Assembly (NCBI GenBank): GCA_964615365.1
Contig: CAZTOU010000011.1
Span: 1 to 64,000 of the forward strand
Length of the DNA stretch: 64,000 nt
Origin: CAVXZE01 sp964615365
Lineage (GTDB): Bacteria; Myxococcota_A; UBA9160; UBA6930
Reading direction: 5' to 3'
Shown here piece by piece: positions 29,804 through 39,566 of this stretch. Every line of letters starts with the position of its first letter. Positions within the stretch are counted from its first letter, which is position 1. Both the position numbers and the translations under genes were made by a program. The notes beneath the pieces were generated by a model. That model saw only the letters and a list, made by a program, of their open reading frames with translations, was not told the DNA's origin and searched no databases.

Positions 29804-31153
29804 GTGCAGATCGTGATCGTCGGCGGAGGACTGGTCGGCACTACGCTGGCCGAGAAGCTCTCGGGGGATGGACACGACGTGTCCCTGGTGGAGCAGAGCG
29901 CTCGGGGTGCAGCCGAGCTCTCCGCGACCCTCGACGTGCGCATCGTCGAGGGAAACGGCGCCACCGCGGCCGCGCTGCGGCGCGCGGGTGCCGCCGACGC
30001 GAGCCTGGTGGTGGCCACCACCGACTCCGACGAGGTGAACTTCGTCACCGGGCGAATCGCCGCATCGATGTTCAAGGCGCCCCGCGTGGTGGTGCGGCTC
30101 CGCGACCCGGAGCACCAGGAGGCTTTTCAGGAACTCAGTCGGGCAGACGCCGTCGAGATCTTCTGTGTGAATCCCGAGGCGGCGGCCGTCGAGAAGATCG
30201 CCGCCCTCCTCGTGGTGCCGAGCGCCCTCGACGTGGTCTCCTTCATGGACGGGGATCTCCTGGTGGCCGGCTTCCGCATCACCGAGAGATCCGAGTTCGC
30301 GGAGCGCCCCGTCTCGGACATGAAGCTCTTCTTCGCCGAGACTCCATCCCTGGTGGCGGCGATCCAGCGCGGGGATCACGCCGTGGTTCCACACGGCGAC
30401 GAGGAGATCCGGTCCGGGGACATCGTCTACTTCGCCATCGAGCGCACCGATCTCGCGGGCATGCTCGAGCTGCTGGGAGCCCCTCCCGCCGCCCAGCACC
30501 GCGTGATGATCGCCGGCGCCAGCAGGATCGGTCTCGCCCTGGCGCGTCGCCTGGAGGAGAGCGAGCGCAGCGTCACCATGATCGAGCCCGACGTGGATCT
30601 CGCCCGCCGTGCCGCCGATTCCCTCGGCGACACCCTGGTCGTCTGCGGCTCGATCACCAGTGAGGCGCTGCTCGACGAAGAGGCGATCGAACGGGTCGAT
30701 ACCTTCGTGGCCGTCACCGGGGATCACGAGGCGAACCTGGTGGCCTGCCTGCTCACCAAGCGCATGGGGGCCGGTCGCGCCTTCGGGCTGGTGGACAATC
30801 CGGCGCTGGCCAATCTGATCGGCGAGACCGCCATCGACGCGATCATCAGCCCGCGGCTCCTCGCCATCGGCCTGATCCTCCAGCACATTCCCGGCGCCCG
30901 GGTCCACTCCATGGCCGCTCTGCTGGGAGACCGGGTCGAGATCCTGGAGGCGGAGGCGGTGCGGGGAAGCCGCATCGTCTCGGCCGAGCTCTCGGAAGTG
31001 TCGCTTCCCCGTGGCATCCTGGTCGGCGCGCTGCGCCGCGAGGGCTCCCTTCTGGTGCCGCACGGCACCGACCGGGTCGAGCCGGGAGACCGGATCCTGA
31101 TCATCGCCACCACTGAGAGCGCGGCCAAGCTCACCGAGTTCCTGACCCCCTGA
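29804..31153 (+). CDS. trkA: Trk potassium uptake regulatory protein TrkA
   Basis: 449 residues with the full duplicated layout RCK-N, RCK-C, RCK-N, RCK-C. The first NAD-binding motif is VIVGGGLVGTTLAEKL at the N-terminus with VEQ at the end of strand 2; the second (VMIAGASRIGLALARRLEE) is near residue 230. TrkA_C domains occupy about 145-225 and 370-449. It gates the TrkH/TrkG channel at the inner membrane; no trkH is in the window. GTG start at 29804 after gagaggtaggg. Confidence 0.93.
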   Translation: MQIVIVGGGLVGTTLAEKLSGDGHDVSLVEQSARGAAELSATLDVRIVEGNGATAAALRRAGAADASLVVATTDSDEVNFVTGRIAASMFKAPRVVVRLRDPEHQEAFQELSRADAVEIFCVNPEAAAVEKIAALLVVPSALDVVSFMDGDLLVAGFRITERSEFAERPVSDMKLFFAETPSLVAAIQRGDHAVVPHGDEEIRSGDIVYFAIERTDLAGMLELLGAPPAAQHRVMIAGASRIGLALARRLEESERSVTMIEPDVDLARRAADSLGDTLVVCGSITSEALLDEEAIERVDTFVAVTGDHEANLVACLLTKRMGAGRAFGLVDNPALANLIGETAIDAIISPRLLAIGLILQHIPGARVHSMAALLGDRVEILEAEAVRGSRIVSAELSEVSLPRGILVGALRREGSLLVPHGTDRVEPGDRILIIATTESAAKLTEFLTP

Positions 31154-31249
31154 TTCCCGAAGCGCCCTCGCACTCGGTCCGAGAGACCACCCGGGTGTCA
31201 GGTATCCCGACGATTCGCCGATGAGACCTCCCAAGGGAGGGCTCGTCCG

Positions 31250-32518
31250 GTGGATGCTCAACGTCTCGAGTGGGATACCCCCATGTATCGCCTGGCGGTC
31301 GCGCAGCTGGATCGGACCGCGGAGCGGATGGCGCTGGACGACAACATCTGGGAGCGGCTCCGCACTCCCCAGCGGGCCCTGGTGGTCTCCTTTCCCTTCC
31401 GCCGCGACAGCTACGACAAGGTGGACACGGTGTTCGGATACCGCGTCCAGCATCTGCTCACTATGGGGCCTACCAAGGGCGGTGTCCGCTACGACCAGGA
31501 CGTCAACCTCGGAGAGGTGACTGCGCTGGCGATGTGGATGTCCTGGAAGTGCGCGATCATGAACCTCCCCTTTGGCGGTGCAAAGGGCGCGCTCCGGATC
31601 GATCCCAACCAGCTCTCTCGCGCAGAGCTGCAGCGGGTCACGCGCCGCTACACCTCCGAGATCATCGACGTGATCGGACCGGACCGCGACATCGCCGCTC
31701 CGGATCTCGGCACCGATGCGCAGGTGATGGCCTGGATGATGGACACCTACTCCCAGCAGAAGGGCTACACGGTCCCTGGCGTGGTCACCGGCAAGCCGAT
31801 CGAGGTCGGTGGATCCTTGGGGCGCACCGAGGCGACCGGCCGCGGCGTGGTCACCTGCATCATCGAGGTCTGTCGGCATCTCGGGGTCCCGGTGGAGGGC
31901 GCCCGGATCGCCGTCCAGGGCTACGGTGAGGTCGGTCGCGTGACGGCCAGGCTGGCCAGCGAATTCGGGGCGCGCGTGGTCGCGGTCTCGGACGTCCGGA
32001 GTGGCGTCTACTCCCCGGGCGGCCTGGATCTGAAGCGGCTCGACGAGTGGGTCGCCGCCAACCAGTTCGTCGGCGGCTTCCCCGAGGCGGAGAGCGTCAC
32101 CAACGCCGAGCTTCTGACCGTACCCTGCGAGGTGCTGGTCCCTGCCGCCGTGCAGAACCAGATCACCGAGGAGAACGCCGACGATCTCGAGTGCGGGATC
32201 CTGGTCGAGGGAGCCAACGGCCCCACCACCTTGGGGGCCGACGAACTCCTCCAGGACCGCGGCGTCTTCGTGGTGCCGGACATCCTCGCCAATGCGGGCG
32301 GAGCGGTGGTCTCCTACTTCGAATGGGTCCAGGGCCTCCAGCACTTCTTCTGGAGCGAAGAGGAGGTCAACCTGAAGCTCATCACCCTGATGCGGACCGC
32401 TTTCGGCGACGCACTCCGACTGGCCGAGGAGAAGCAGGTGGATCTCCGCAACGCGGCCCTGATGCGCGCCATCGATCGGATCCGCGAGGCCAAGCGGCGC
32501 CGCGGGGTATTCCCCTGA
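31250..32518 (+). CDS. Glutamate dehydrogenase (Glu/Leu/Phe/Val family)
   Basis: 422 residues, full length. It interconverts glutamate and 2-oxoglutarate plus ammonia with NAD(P). GPTKGGVRYDQDV and PFGGAKGAL carry the substrate and catalytic lysines, and IAAPDLGTDAQVMAWMMD the catalytic Asp. The dinucleotide fold is IAVQGYGEVGRVTARL, with VLVPAAVQNQIT and VVPDILANAGGAVVSYFEW in the C-terminal part. GTG start with gggaggg eleven bases before it. Family members for other amino acids look similar, but length and motifs favour glutamate. Confidence 0.92.
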   Translation: MDAQRLEWDTPMYRLAVAQLDRTAERMALDDNIWERLRTPQRALVVSFPFRRDSYDKVDTVFGYRVQHLLTMGPTKGGVRYDQDVNLGEVTALAMWMSWKCAIMNLPFGGAKGALRIDPNQLSRAELQRVTRRYTSEIIDVIGPDRDIAAPDLGTDAQVMAWMMDTYSQQKGYTVPGVVTGKPIEVGGSLGRTEATGRGVVTCIIEVCRHLGVPVEGARIAVQGYGEVGRVTARLASEFGARVVAVSDVRSGVYSPGGLDLKRLDEWVAANQFVGGFPEAESVTNAELLTVPCEVLVPAAVQNQITEENADDLECGILVEGANGPTTLGADELLQDRGVFVVPDILANAGGAVVSYFEWVQGLQHFFWSEEEVNLKLITLMRTAFGDALRLAEEKQVDLRNAALMRAIDRIREAKRRRGVFP

Positions 32519-32561
32519 CATACCCGTCGAGCCGTGCGGCGGGACGAGACCCCTCCGATGG

Positions 32562-34934
32562 TCAGTGATCGGTCGGCTTCTCGAGGGGGAGCTCGTATCG
32601 CAGCAGCTCGGGGATCATCTCGGCAGGCACGGGTTGCGAGTACAGGTAGCCCTGCGCCTGGTGACATTGCAGCATTCGAAGCGCGGCTTCCTGCTCCTCG
32701 GTCTCGACGCCTTCGGCGACGACCTCCATGTCGAACATCCGCGCGAGCGTGACGACCGCCGCGGCGACCTTCGTCGCCCGACCCTCGAGCTCCACGTCGA
32801 CGACCAGCGATCGGTCCATTTTGATGGTGTCGACGTCCACTCGACTGATGCAGGAGAGCGTCGAGTAGCCCGCTCCGAAATCGTCGAGGGAGATGTGGAT
32901 TCCAGCGGCTCGCAGGTCGCGGAGATGGGTCATCATCACGATGTCCTCGTCGAGAAGGGTTCGCTCCGTGATCTCGATCTGCGAGGGATCGATCTGGTAC
33001 TCCTGGAGCCTCGCGAAGACACCACCGCCGAAGCTCGGATCGCGCAGCTCCTCGGCCGACACGTTCACCGCGACCCGCACCGCTCCATGGCCCTCCGCTC
33101 TCCAGCGCGCCAGGGTCCGGCAGGTCTCCGTCAACACCCACCGTCCGATGCCGTGAATGCTCCCGCTCTTCTCCGCGATCGCGATGAACTCCTCCGGCGA
33201 CACGAACCCGAGTTCGGCGTCGGTCCATCGGATCAGAGCTTCGAGCCCGCTGACCCTCTTGGTGACCAGATCCACCTTCGGCTGGAAGAGCAGATTGAAA
33301 TCACCGGACCGGATCGCCCCTCGGAGCGCCCGACTGACCGTGGCCTGGCGGTCGATCTCGTGCTCCATGCCTCGGTCGAAGAAGCGAAACTGTGCCCGCC
33401 CCTGGCTTTTCGCGGCCTGGAGCGCGAGGTCCGCTCGCCGGAAGAGCGAGGAGACGTCCCGGCCGTGGTCGGGAAACATCGAGATTCCCATGCTGATGCT
33501 GGACGCGAGCTCGTGCTCTTCGCACGCCGACACCTCGTGCTGGAGCTGGGCCGCCACGTGCTCGGCCTCTTCGGCGGCCGAGCTCCCCGTGATCAAGAGC
33601 GCGAACTCGTCGCCTCCGAGACGGCTGGGGAAGGTCTCGATGGTTGCGTGCTCCCTTCCACGCGCGTTCCGAAGGGCTTCTGCCACTCGCAGGACCAGCG
33701 CGTCACCTGCCGCCTGACCCTGCAGATCGTTCACGGTCTTCAAGCCGTCGACATCCACCGCAATCAGCGCGAGGGGGTGAGCATCGTCCCCGGTGTCTTC
33801 GAGGATCGCGGTGAGGCGCTCGCGAAAGAACTGCCGGTTCGGAAGCCCGGTCGGCTCGTCGTAGCGAGCCGCATGGGCGATCGACGCCTCGGCTTCACGG
33901 CGCTTCGTGATGTCGCGCAGTGCCACGACTTCGACGATGCTGGACTCTGCGTCGTGGCTTCCGGGGTAGACGCGGAAGTCGAAGTCGCGTGGGCGCTTCG
34001 TCGTTGGATCGAGTAGCCGGAGATCCGTATGACGGCCGTCACGTCCGGCGGAGACCTCGAAGCCCTGCCAGACCTGGCCGAGCTCCGTTCCGAGGATCGA
34101 CGCGATCGGCGCGCCGAAGAGTCGTGCCCCTGCTGGATTGGAGTGGACGACCCGTCCCTCCCGGTCGATCAAGACCATGGGATCGCCGCTCATCTCGAAC
34201 AGGGCTCCGGTAGCCGAGGGAAGGAGTGGCTTGATGCGGTCGCGAAAGACGACGCCGAAGAGGACGATCGTGCTGACGAGAACCGCAGCGGGAGTCGGAT
34301 CGACGGGGGAGCTCGGCGTGAACAGATGGAGTGCGTTGAGGCTCCACGGAACCCCGATTGCCGCGATCAGGGCTGCGCTCTCCGCGTGCGACGCCGCCCA
34401 CACCCGCGTGGCGCGCATCCCCAGAAGTGCGACGGACACGCCCACGCACGCGTACGAGAAGTAGGTGTGGATCCAGAACCACGGCCCTTCCACGGTCGTG
34501 AGCACCGTCAGGCTTTCGACGGGAACGATCTCGGTCGACGCCCAGATCAGTCCATGGAGCGGGTTGGTCCACACCAGGGAGGTCGATCCGACGGGAAGCG
34601 CCACGAGCGCCGCCCACGCGCGGCCGGAAGCTCTGTAGCGGAAGGCGAGCGCCAGAGTGACGAGGAGGACAGAGGGCGGAACGAACGCGACGCCGGTAAG
34701 GGCAAGCCGGTGGAGATGCTGGACGGCGACCGGGCTCGTCGCCAGGAGCTCGAGCGCATAGGCGACGGACCAGAGTGCCGCCGCAAGGAGGAGCACGACG
34801 AGGGGCGTCAGGGATTCGGAGCGCTGACCCGCGAGCGTCCGGTAGACGGGGAGGCGCCGCGACCACAGGAGGAGGAGGCCGAGTGGCAGGATGACTCCCA
34901 GGAGGAGCATCGTATAGACCAGAAGCAGTTGCAC
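32562..34934 (-). CDS. Membrane 7TM-PAS-GGDEF-EAL cyclic-di-GMP protein
   Basis: 790 residues. The N-terminal 220 residues are seven membrane helices of the histidine-kinase-type 7TM sensor domain. A PAS domain follows (about 230-345, MVLIDREGRVVHSNPAGARLFG). The GGDEF domain retains RLGGDEFALLI and so should make c-di-GMP. The EAL domain retains LEALIRW, NVSAEELRD, TLLDEDIVMM and DDFGAGYSTLSCI, so hydrolysis is possible as well. GTG start at 34934. It is a lone gene with no obvious partner; it may set biofilm or motility state in response to a membrane signal. Confidence 0.92.
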   Translation of the reverse strand: MQLLLVYTMLLLGVILPLGLLLLWSRRLPVYRTLAGQRSESLTPLVVLLLAAALWSVAYALELLATSPVAVQHLHRLALTGVAFVPPSVLLVTLALAFRYRASGRAWAALVALPVGSTSLVWTNPLHGLIWASTEIVPVESLTVLTTVEGPWFWIHTYFSYACVGVSVALLGMRATRVWAASHAESAALIAAIGVPWSLNALHLFTPSSPVDPTPAAVLVSTIVLFGVVFRDRIKPLLPSATGALFEMSGDPMVLIDREGRVVHSNPAGARLFGAPIASILGTELGQVWQGFEVSAGRDGRHTDLRLLDPTTKRPRDFDFRVYPGSHDAESSIVEVVALRDITKRREAEASIAHAARYDEPTGLPNRQFFRERLTAILEDTGDDAHPLALIAVDVDGLKTVNDLQGQAAGDALVLRVAEALRNARGREHATIETFPSRLGGDEFALLITGSSAAEEAEHVAAQLQHEVSACEEHELASSISMGISMFPDHGRDVSSLFRRADLALQAAKSQGRAQFRFFDRGMEHEIDRQATVSRALRGAIRSGDFNLLFQPKVDLVTKRVSGLEALIRWTDAELGFVSPEEFIAIAEKSGSIHGIGRWVLTETCRTLARWRAEGHGAVRVAVNVSAEELRDPSFGGGVFARLQEYQIDPSQIEITERTLLDEDIVMMTHLRDLRAAGIHISLDDFGAGYSTLSCISRVDVDTIKMDRSLVVDVELEGRATKVAAAVVTLARMFDMEVVAEGVETEEQEAALRMLQCHQAQGYLYSQPVPAEMIPELLRYELPLEKPTDH

Positions 34935-35016
34935 GAGGAGCCCCCTCGTCCGTGAAATCGGCCATCCGCGGCGGGGACTTGACGGACGAGTGGGCGATCG
35001 AGCCCGGAAGATCGGG

Positions 35017-35592
35017 TCAGAGGCGGAGTCGCTGCCTGTGTCGGCGACTCGAGATCCGACTCAGCAGTGCGCCGAGCGCCATACCGGTCGAAAGCACCAG
35101 GGCCCCGGTGATCCATTCGGCCCAGCGCTCACCGGCGCGGAGCCGGTAGTTCTCCTTGGTGAGCCGCTCGATCTCCGTCGCCTGCTCGGAATCGTTCGTG
35201 GAGAGCTTCTCGCTGCGCTCGCGGAGCGTGGACGTCTCCGTGTCGGCCTTCTCCAGAGCGTCGCGGAGGCTCGCTACCTCCGCCTCGAGTTGCTCGAGGC
35301 GGAGGGTGGGCGGTGGCTGCGGATCCAGATAGCCGCCGGGAATCCATCCGTCTTCGCCCTCCGCGGTCTTCACCTTCGTCCAGTTCTCGGTGCGCTTCAT
35401 CACCTGCAGCGCGTCGCCGGTCACAACGACCCCGAGGATGCGGTACTGGGCGCCCGGCCCGCTCCGCAGGTTGAGCCGCACCTCGCCACGCACCCACGCC
35501 GACTCCGCGGCCGCCGGAAGGGCGGCCAGCAGCGCCAGGAAGCAGAGCGCAGCGATCCCTGCGACGAGCCGCATCAGACTGATCTTCAGCAT
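35017..35592 (-). CDS. SH3 domain-containing protein (YgiM/TIGR04211-like)
   Basis: 191 residues. A signal peptide (LVAGIAALCFLALLAALPAAA) is followed by a bacterial SH3 domain (WVRGEVRLNLRSGPGAQYRILGVV...GDALQVM...GWIPGGYLD). A coiled coil (about 100-150, LEQLEAEVASLRDALEKAD) and a C-terminal membrane helix (WITGALVLSTGMALGALL) with a basic tail complete the YgiM-type layout. It is anchored in the inner membrane with the SH3 domain facing the periplasm, probably near peptidoglycan. Function unknown. Confidence 0.85.
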   Translation of the reverse strand: MLKISLMRLVAGIAALCFLALLAALPAAAESAWVRGEVRLNLRSGPGAQYRILGVVVTGDALQVMKRTENWTKVKTAEGEDGWIPGGYLDPQPPPTLRLEQLEAEVASLRDALEKADTETSTLRERSEKLSTNDSEQATEIERLTKENYRLRAGERWAEWITGALVLSTGMALGALLSRISSRRHRQRLRL

Positions 35593-35786
35593 GCCGGCTT
35601 TCCTCCTCCACCCGCCCGGATTCGCCGGGATTGTATCGGTCTCGCTCTCGGATGGGAGGCCCGCAGGGGATTCCCCATAGTTCGAGCTAAGATCGGGAGT
35701 CTTGTTCCGCCGCCACCGCCGGGGTCTTCGGGAGCGAGCTGGGACGCTCTCCGAGAAACCTCCGGGTCGGGGCGCTCGGCGACTGG

Positions 35787-37004
35787 ATGAAGTCGGCCGA
35801 CCCCGCGACCCGCGTCTTCTCCGTTTCCGGGAAGGACCGCGCCGCCATCACCCTGGCGGGGCACTCGCCGGATGCCGCCTACTGGTTCAACGGAATCGGC
35901 GCGGTCGGCTTCACCACCAGCCGATACTACCTGTCCGATCTCCCGCAATGGGTCCGGGAGTGGAACGGGCAGAGCCCACCCCGGGACGGCTTCCTGGCGC
36001 GGCTCCCCCACACCTGGGAACACCTCACCGACGTCGGCGAAGCGCCGCAGCGCCCCGACGACTTCCCGGGCGAGTCGGAGCGTTTCCGGCGCACCAGCGG
36101 CCACCCGCTCCGACACGAAGATCCCGAGGAGTTTGCTGCACGCCTGGCGGCATCCCCCTTCCTGGACGGCGCGATCCTCGAATTTGCCACCGCGCTGGTG
36201 CGAGAGGAGAAGCTGGGGCGCGGTTCGTCGCCCGACCTGCTGGCGCTCTCCCTCTCGGCGATGGACTACGTGGGGCATCTCTACGGCCCCGAGAGCCACG
36301 AGTCGCGGGACGCTCTCCGCCGGCTCGACCTCGCCCTCGGGCGCTTCCTCGACTTCCTGGAGCGGGAGCTCGGTCCGGGCACGGTGCTGGGCGTCCTGAC
36401 CTCGGACCACGGAGTGCTGCCCCTCCCCGAATGGCTGGAGCGCACCGGCGAAGGCCAGTGCCCCGTCGCGGGCGGGCGCCCCGACTTGAGTCGCCTGGCC
36501 TTCGTGCTGCTCGGGAAGCTCCATTTCGAGCTCAGCCCGCTGCTCTCGATTCCGCGTCCGTGGCTGATCTTCGCGGGCTCCAAGCTGGGAGTCGATCGCG
36601 CCCTCGCCGAGCGCCACGGCGTCCCGGTGTCCGACGCGGTCGCCGCCGCGGAGCGGATTCTCGAGGCGGAGCCCTCCATCGCGGCGGCGTGGACCGCGGA
36701 GGAGATCGAGCACGGTACGGATTCCTTTGCGCGTCTCTACCGTAACTCCTGGGTCCCGGACCGCAGCGGCGATCTGATCATTCAGCTCGCGGCGGGCTGT
36801 CTCATCTCTCGAGAGGACGAGGGAACCACCCACGGTACGCCGTACCTCTACGACCGGGCGATTCCGCTCGTCTTCTGGGGCCCCCGGATCGAGGCTGGCC
36901 GGGTGCCCGGACCCGCCCGCACCGTCGACATCGCCCCGACCCTGGCGAGGCGGCTGGGAATCACCCCCCCGTCCGACCTCGACGGCCACCCCCTGTTCGA
37001 CTGA
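35787..37004 (+). pseudogene. Alkaline phosphatase-family protein (PafA-like) lacking its N-terminus
   Basis: 405 residues against about 530-550 for the family. Homology-like text begins in the same frame upstream of the ATG (codons from about 35727: LGRSPRNLRVGALGDWM), but an in-frame TAA at 35688 closes the frame. The first 100 or so residues, with the metal-binding Asp and catalytic Thr/Ser, are not in the 195 bp before it. The rest is well kept: SGKDRAAITLAG, LSLSAMDYVGHLYGPES, LTSDHGVLPLP, GTTHGTPYLYD and VDIAPTLARRLGI. It probably cannot hydrolyse phosphate esters. The missing end could be lost by deletion or by assembly error. Confidence 0.72.
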
Positions 37005-37043
37005 AGGCCACCCAGGCTGCATCGCGGGCGGCGAACGGAGCGA

Positions 37044-37119
37044 TGGCTCCCCGGGTAGGACTCGAACCTACGACCCAGCGGTTAACAGCCGCTTGCTCTG
37101 CCAGCTGAGCTACCGGGGA
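37044..37119 (-). tRNA. tRNA-Asn (GTT)
   Basis: 76 bases with encoded CCA. The acceptor stem TCCCCGG pairs with CCGGGGA, the D arm contains AGCTCAGCTGGCAGAGC, the anticodon loop is CTGTTAA (anticodon GTT), and the T arm has GGTTCGAGTCC. All stems close. It stands between the truncated phosphatase gene and the FN3 lipoprotein gene. Confidence 0.97.
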
Positions 37120-37177
37120 ACGAAGGGAGGGAAGTCTAGAAGCTGGAGCGGGGAGTGCAACGAGGTCGTCCCGCGCG

Positions 37178-38482
37178 CTATTCCGGCGCGATCGCCTCGA
37201 CGACCTTGGAGGGAGGGGCCTCGGAGCCGTCCTCGCGGACCAGGATCACCTGGTAGCGGTAGCGGCGGCCGGGCTTGATCTCGCGATCGGCGAATTCCTC
37301 TCGGGGGACCTGGGCGATCTCGTCGCTGCCGAAGGTTCCGAGACGCAGGATCCGTGCGGCGGCGAAGCCCTCCTGGACCTCCGGGCTCCAGTGCAGGTAG
37401 ATGGCGTCCTCCCGCGCCTCGGCGCGCAGTCCGTAGTCCACGCTCTCCACCTCCATGGGATCGGACGGCTCGCTCTCGAGGCCGTCTTCGTCGACGGCCA
37501 CCACCGCGTAGGAGAGTCGTTCGCCGGCACCGATATCGCGGTCCTCGGCAGCGATATCGTCGGGCTCGAGGGTGGCGACGATCTCCTCGGAGTCGGCGTC
37601 GGAGTCCTCGCGCATCCGCAGCAGCCGGTAGCCGGCGATGTCCTTCTCCACGTTGGGCTCCCAGGCCAGCCGGTTCGATCCGAGCTGCTGCGCCGCAAGC
37701 CGCAGGCCGATCGGGGGGAGGGGCTCGGGCTTGGTCACCGCGCGGACGGTGGGAGTCGCTTCGCCCACGCCGCGGGCGCTGTTCTCGGCGGCGACCCGGT
37801 AGTAGAAGACGCGCAGCGCACCGAGCCCCTCGTCGGCGTAGGTCGTGGAGAAGGGACCGTCGAGCCGGGCGATCATGAGGTACTCCCCCTGCTTCGAGGG
37901 GCTCCGGTAGACCAGATAGCCCGCAGTCGTGGGGTCGAGGGACGGTCGCCAGGAGAGAGCCACCTCCCGTGGCTGGAGGCTGTAGGCCTGAAGGCCCTCG
38001 GGCGGGGCCGGTGGCGGAGCCGTGGCCGCTCTGATCGGAGCGGAGGCCTCGCCGATTCGGCCGCCGGAGTCGAAGACGCGCACCTGATACCGGTAGCCGG
38101 CGCCATCTCCGAGATCGGCGCTCCCTCCGTTCGATCCCCCCTTGGGAGCGAGATCCTTCCCCCGGTCGACGTAGCGGGTCTCGAAGCGCCCCTGGATCGC
38201 GGCGATTCGCTGGAAGGGCTCCTCCTTCTCCTCGGCCCGCTCGATCACGTATCCACACACGTCGCCCGTGAGCAGGGGGTCCCACTTGAGGGGAACGGAT
38301 CGGAGCTGCCCCGAGATCGCTCGCAATCCCTCCGGTGCCGGCAGCTCGGCCGCGTGGAGCTCCACCAGAACGGGGATGAGGGGGTCCTCGGCCCCCCGAA
38401 AGAGCTCGCGCGCGCGCTCCACGTCCAGAAGTGTCGAACACCCCAAGCTCAGGGAGACTCCAAGCACGACGGCGAGCCTCAT
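37178..38482 (-). CDS. Fibronectin type III-repeat lipoprotein
   Basis: 434 residues. The lipobox is LGVSLSLGC right at the N-terminus. Four FN3-like modules follow at roughly 55-150, 155-250, 250-345 and 345-434, each with the Trp/Tyr pattern (LKWDPL...GYVIERA, LSWRPSL...GYLVYRS, LAWEPNV...GYRLLRM, LHWSPEV...ARILRL). It is probably exposed at the cell envelope as a scaffold. Last gene of a three-gene unit with an adenylate cyclase and a TPR lipoprotein; 4 bp separate it from the TPR gene. The longer frame to 38560 lacks a signal peptide and is rejected. Confidence 0.85.
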   Translation of the reverse strand: MRLAVVLGVSLSLGCSTLLDVERARELFRGAEDPLIPVLVELHAAELPAPEGLRAISGQLRSVPLKWDPLLTGDVCGYVIERAEEKEEPFQRIAAIQGRFETRYVDRGKDLAPKGGSNGGSADLGDGAGYRYQVRVFDSGGRIGEASAPIRAATAPPPAPPEGLQAYSLQPREVALSWRPSLDPTTAGYLVYRSPSKQGEYLMIARLDGPFSTTYADEGLGALRVFYYRVAAENSARGVGEATPTVRAVTKPEPLPPIGLRLAAQQLGSNRLAWEPNVEKDIAGYRLLRMREDSDADSEEIVATLEPDDIAAEDRDIGAGERLSYAVVAVDEDGLESEPSDPMEVESVDYGLRAEAREDAIYLHWSPEVQEGFAAARILRLGTFGSDEIAQVPREEFADREIKPGRRYRYQVILVREDGSEAPPSKVVEAIAPE

Positions 38483-38486
38483 CGGA

Positions 38487-39566
38487 TCACGGCGCCTCCC
38501 CTCCGGCGACGACGGGTGCGTCGCGGAGCCGCTCGAGATTCTCCAGCAGCCTCTCCGCACGGGCGACGTACTCCAGCGCCTGGGCGTTGTCCGGATCGAT
38601 CAGCAGTGCGTTTCGCCACTGCTCCAGGGCCGCCTCGAGATCCTCCTGCTGGTAGTGATCCCGGCCCGACTCGATCAGCGCCGTCACCGAAGGCAGCCTG
38701 CTGCGCAGCTCCGAGAGATGGATGCCGGCGATCCGATGGCTCGGGTTGACCTCCAGGGCCCGGATGTCGTACTCGATCGCCTTGAAGAGATTCCCCGCGC
38801 GCTCGGCGCCGAGGGCATTCTGGAAGAAGCCCTCGGCTCGGATCTCCGCGTCCGTGGCGTCGAGCTGGGGCGGATCGGAGTGGCGCGCGTCTCTTCCGCG
38901 CGCGGACTTCTCCTCGTCGCGAATCTGGGCGATGAAGGAGAGGTGGCCCCGGGCGGTCTCGTTCTGGGGATCGAGCTCGAGCACCCGCTGGAAGGCGCGT
39001 TCGCCGCTCCGGTAGTTGCCAGAGGAGAAGGCGCGCCGTCCCTTGGCCACCAGCGGCTTCACCAGGCGCCGCAGCGTCTCGTCGAGCTGACGCTCTTCCG
39101 TCGCGAGCCGGGGATCGAAGGGGTCGAGGGTGCGCAGGGAGGCCAGGTGACGCCTCGCCGCGACCATGTCGTCCGCCTCGTAGGCTTCGGCGAACTCGGT
39201 TCGCGCTTCTTCGCTGAGTGTCGCCAGCCTTCGAACCAACGACTGCACGGTGTCCAGGGTGGCGCGATCGCCCGGCTGGAGCTTGAGGGCGAGTCGGTAG
39301 TTGAGGACGGATTCCGCAAGTCTCCCCCTCCGCTCGTAGTAGCCGCCCCGCTTCTTGAACAGCACCACCAGCTGCTCGAGCTCGTTCTCGACCTCCGCGA
39401 TGCGGCTCTGAATCGCCTCGTGGTAGAGGCTGTCGCTGCCGACGCTTCGCCAGCTCTCGAGCGCCGCCACGCGGTCGCCCTCCCGATAGCGGCGCTCTCC
39501 CAGCTCGAGGGAGTTGATGCAGGAGACGAGGGCGAGAAGGAGCAGCAGGGAAAGGGCGCGGCTCAC
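38487..39566 (-). CDS. TPR-repeat lipoprotein
   Basis: 359 residues. The lipobox is LLLLALVSC. Tetratricopeptide-like helical repeats fill the remainder, for example RRGRLAESVLNYRLALKLQPGD, AFSSGNYRSGERAFQRVLELDP, ERAGNLFKAIEYDIRALEVNPS and YQQEDLEAALEQWRNALLIDPD. The start ATG overlaps the stop of the cyclase gene by four bases and the FN3 lipoprotein follows at 4 bp, so the three proteins are made together. Likely a periplasmic adaptor for protein contacts; no specific partner is known. Confidence 0.87.
   Translation of the reverse strand: MSRALSLLLLLALVSCINSLELGERRYREGDRVAALESWRSVGSDSLYHEAIQSRIAEVENELEQLVVLFKKRGGYYERRGRLAESVLNYRLALKLQPGDRATLDTVQSLVRRLATLSEEARTEFAEAYEADDMVAARRHLASLRTLDPFDPRLATEERQLDETLRRLVKPLVAKGRRAFSSGNYRSGERAFQRVLELDPQNETARGHLSFIAQIRDEEKSARGRDARHSDPPQLDATDAEIRAEGFFQNALGAERAGNLFKAIEYDIRALEVNPSHRIAGIHLSELRSRLPSVTALIESGRDHYQQEDLEAALEQWRNALLIDPDNAQALEYVARAERLLENLERLRDAPVVAGGEAP

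Noticed and set aside
29291..32521. 1076-codon minus-strand open frame over enoyl-CoA hydratase, trkA and glutamate dehydrogenase
   Set aside because: It covers three well-supported plus-strand genes and has no recognisable domain; a composition artefact.
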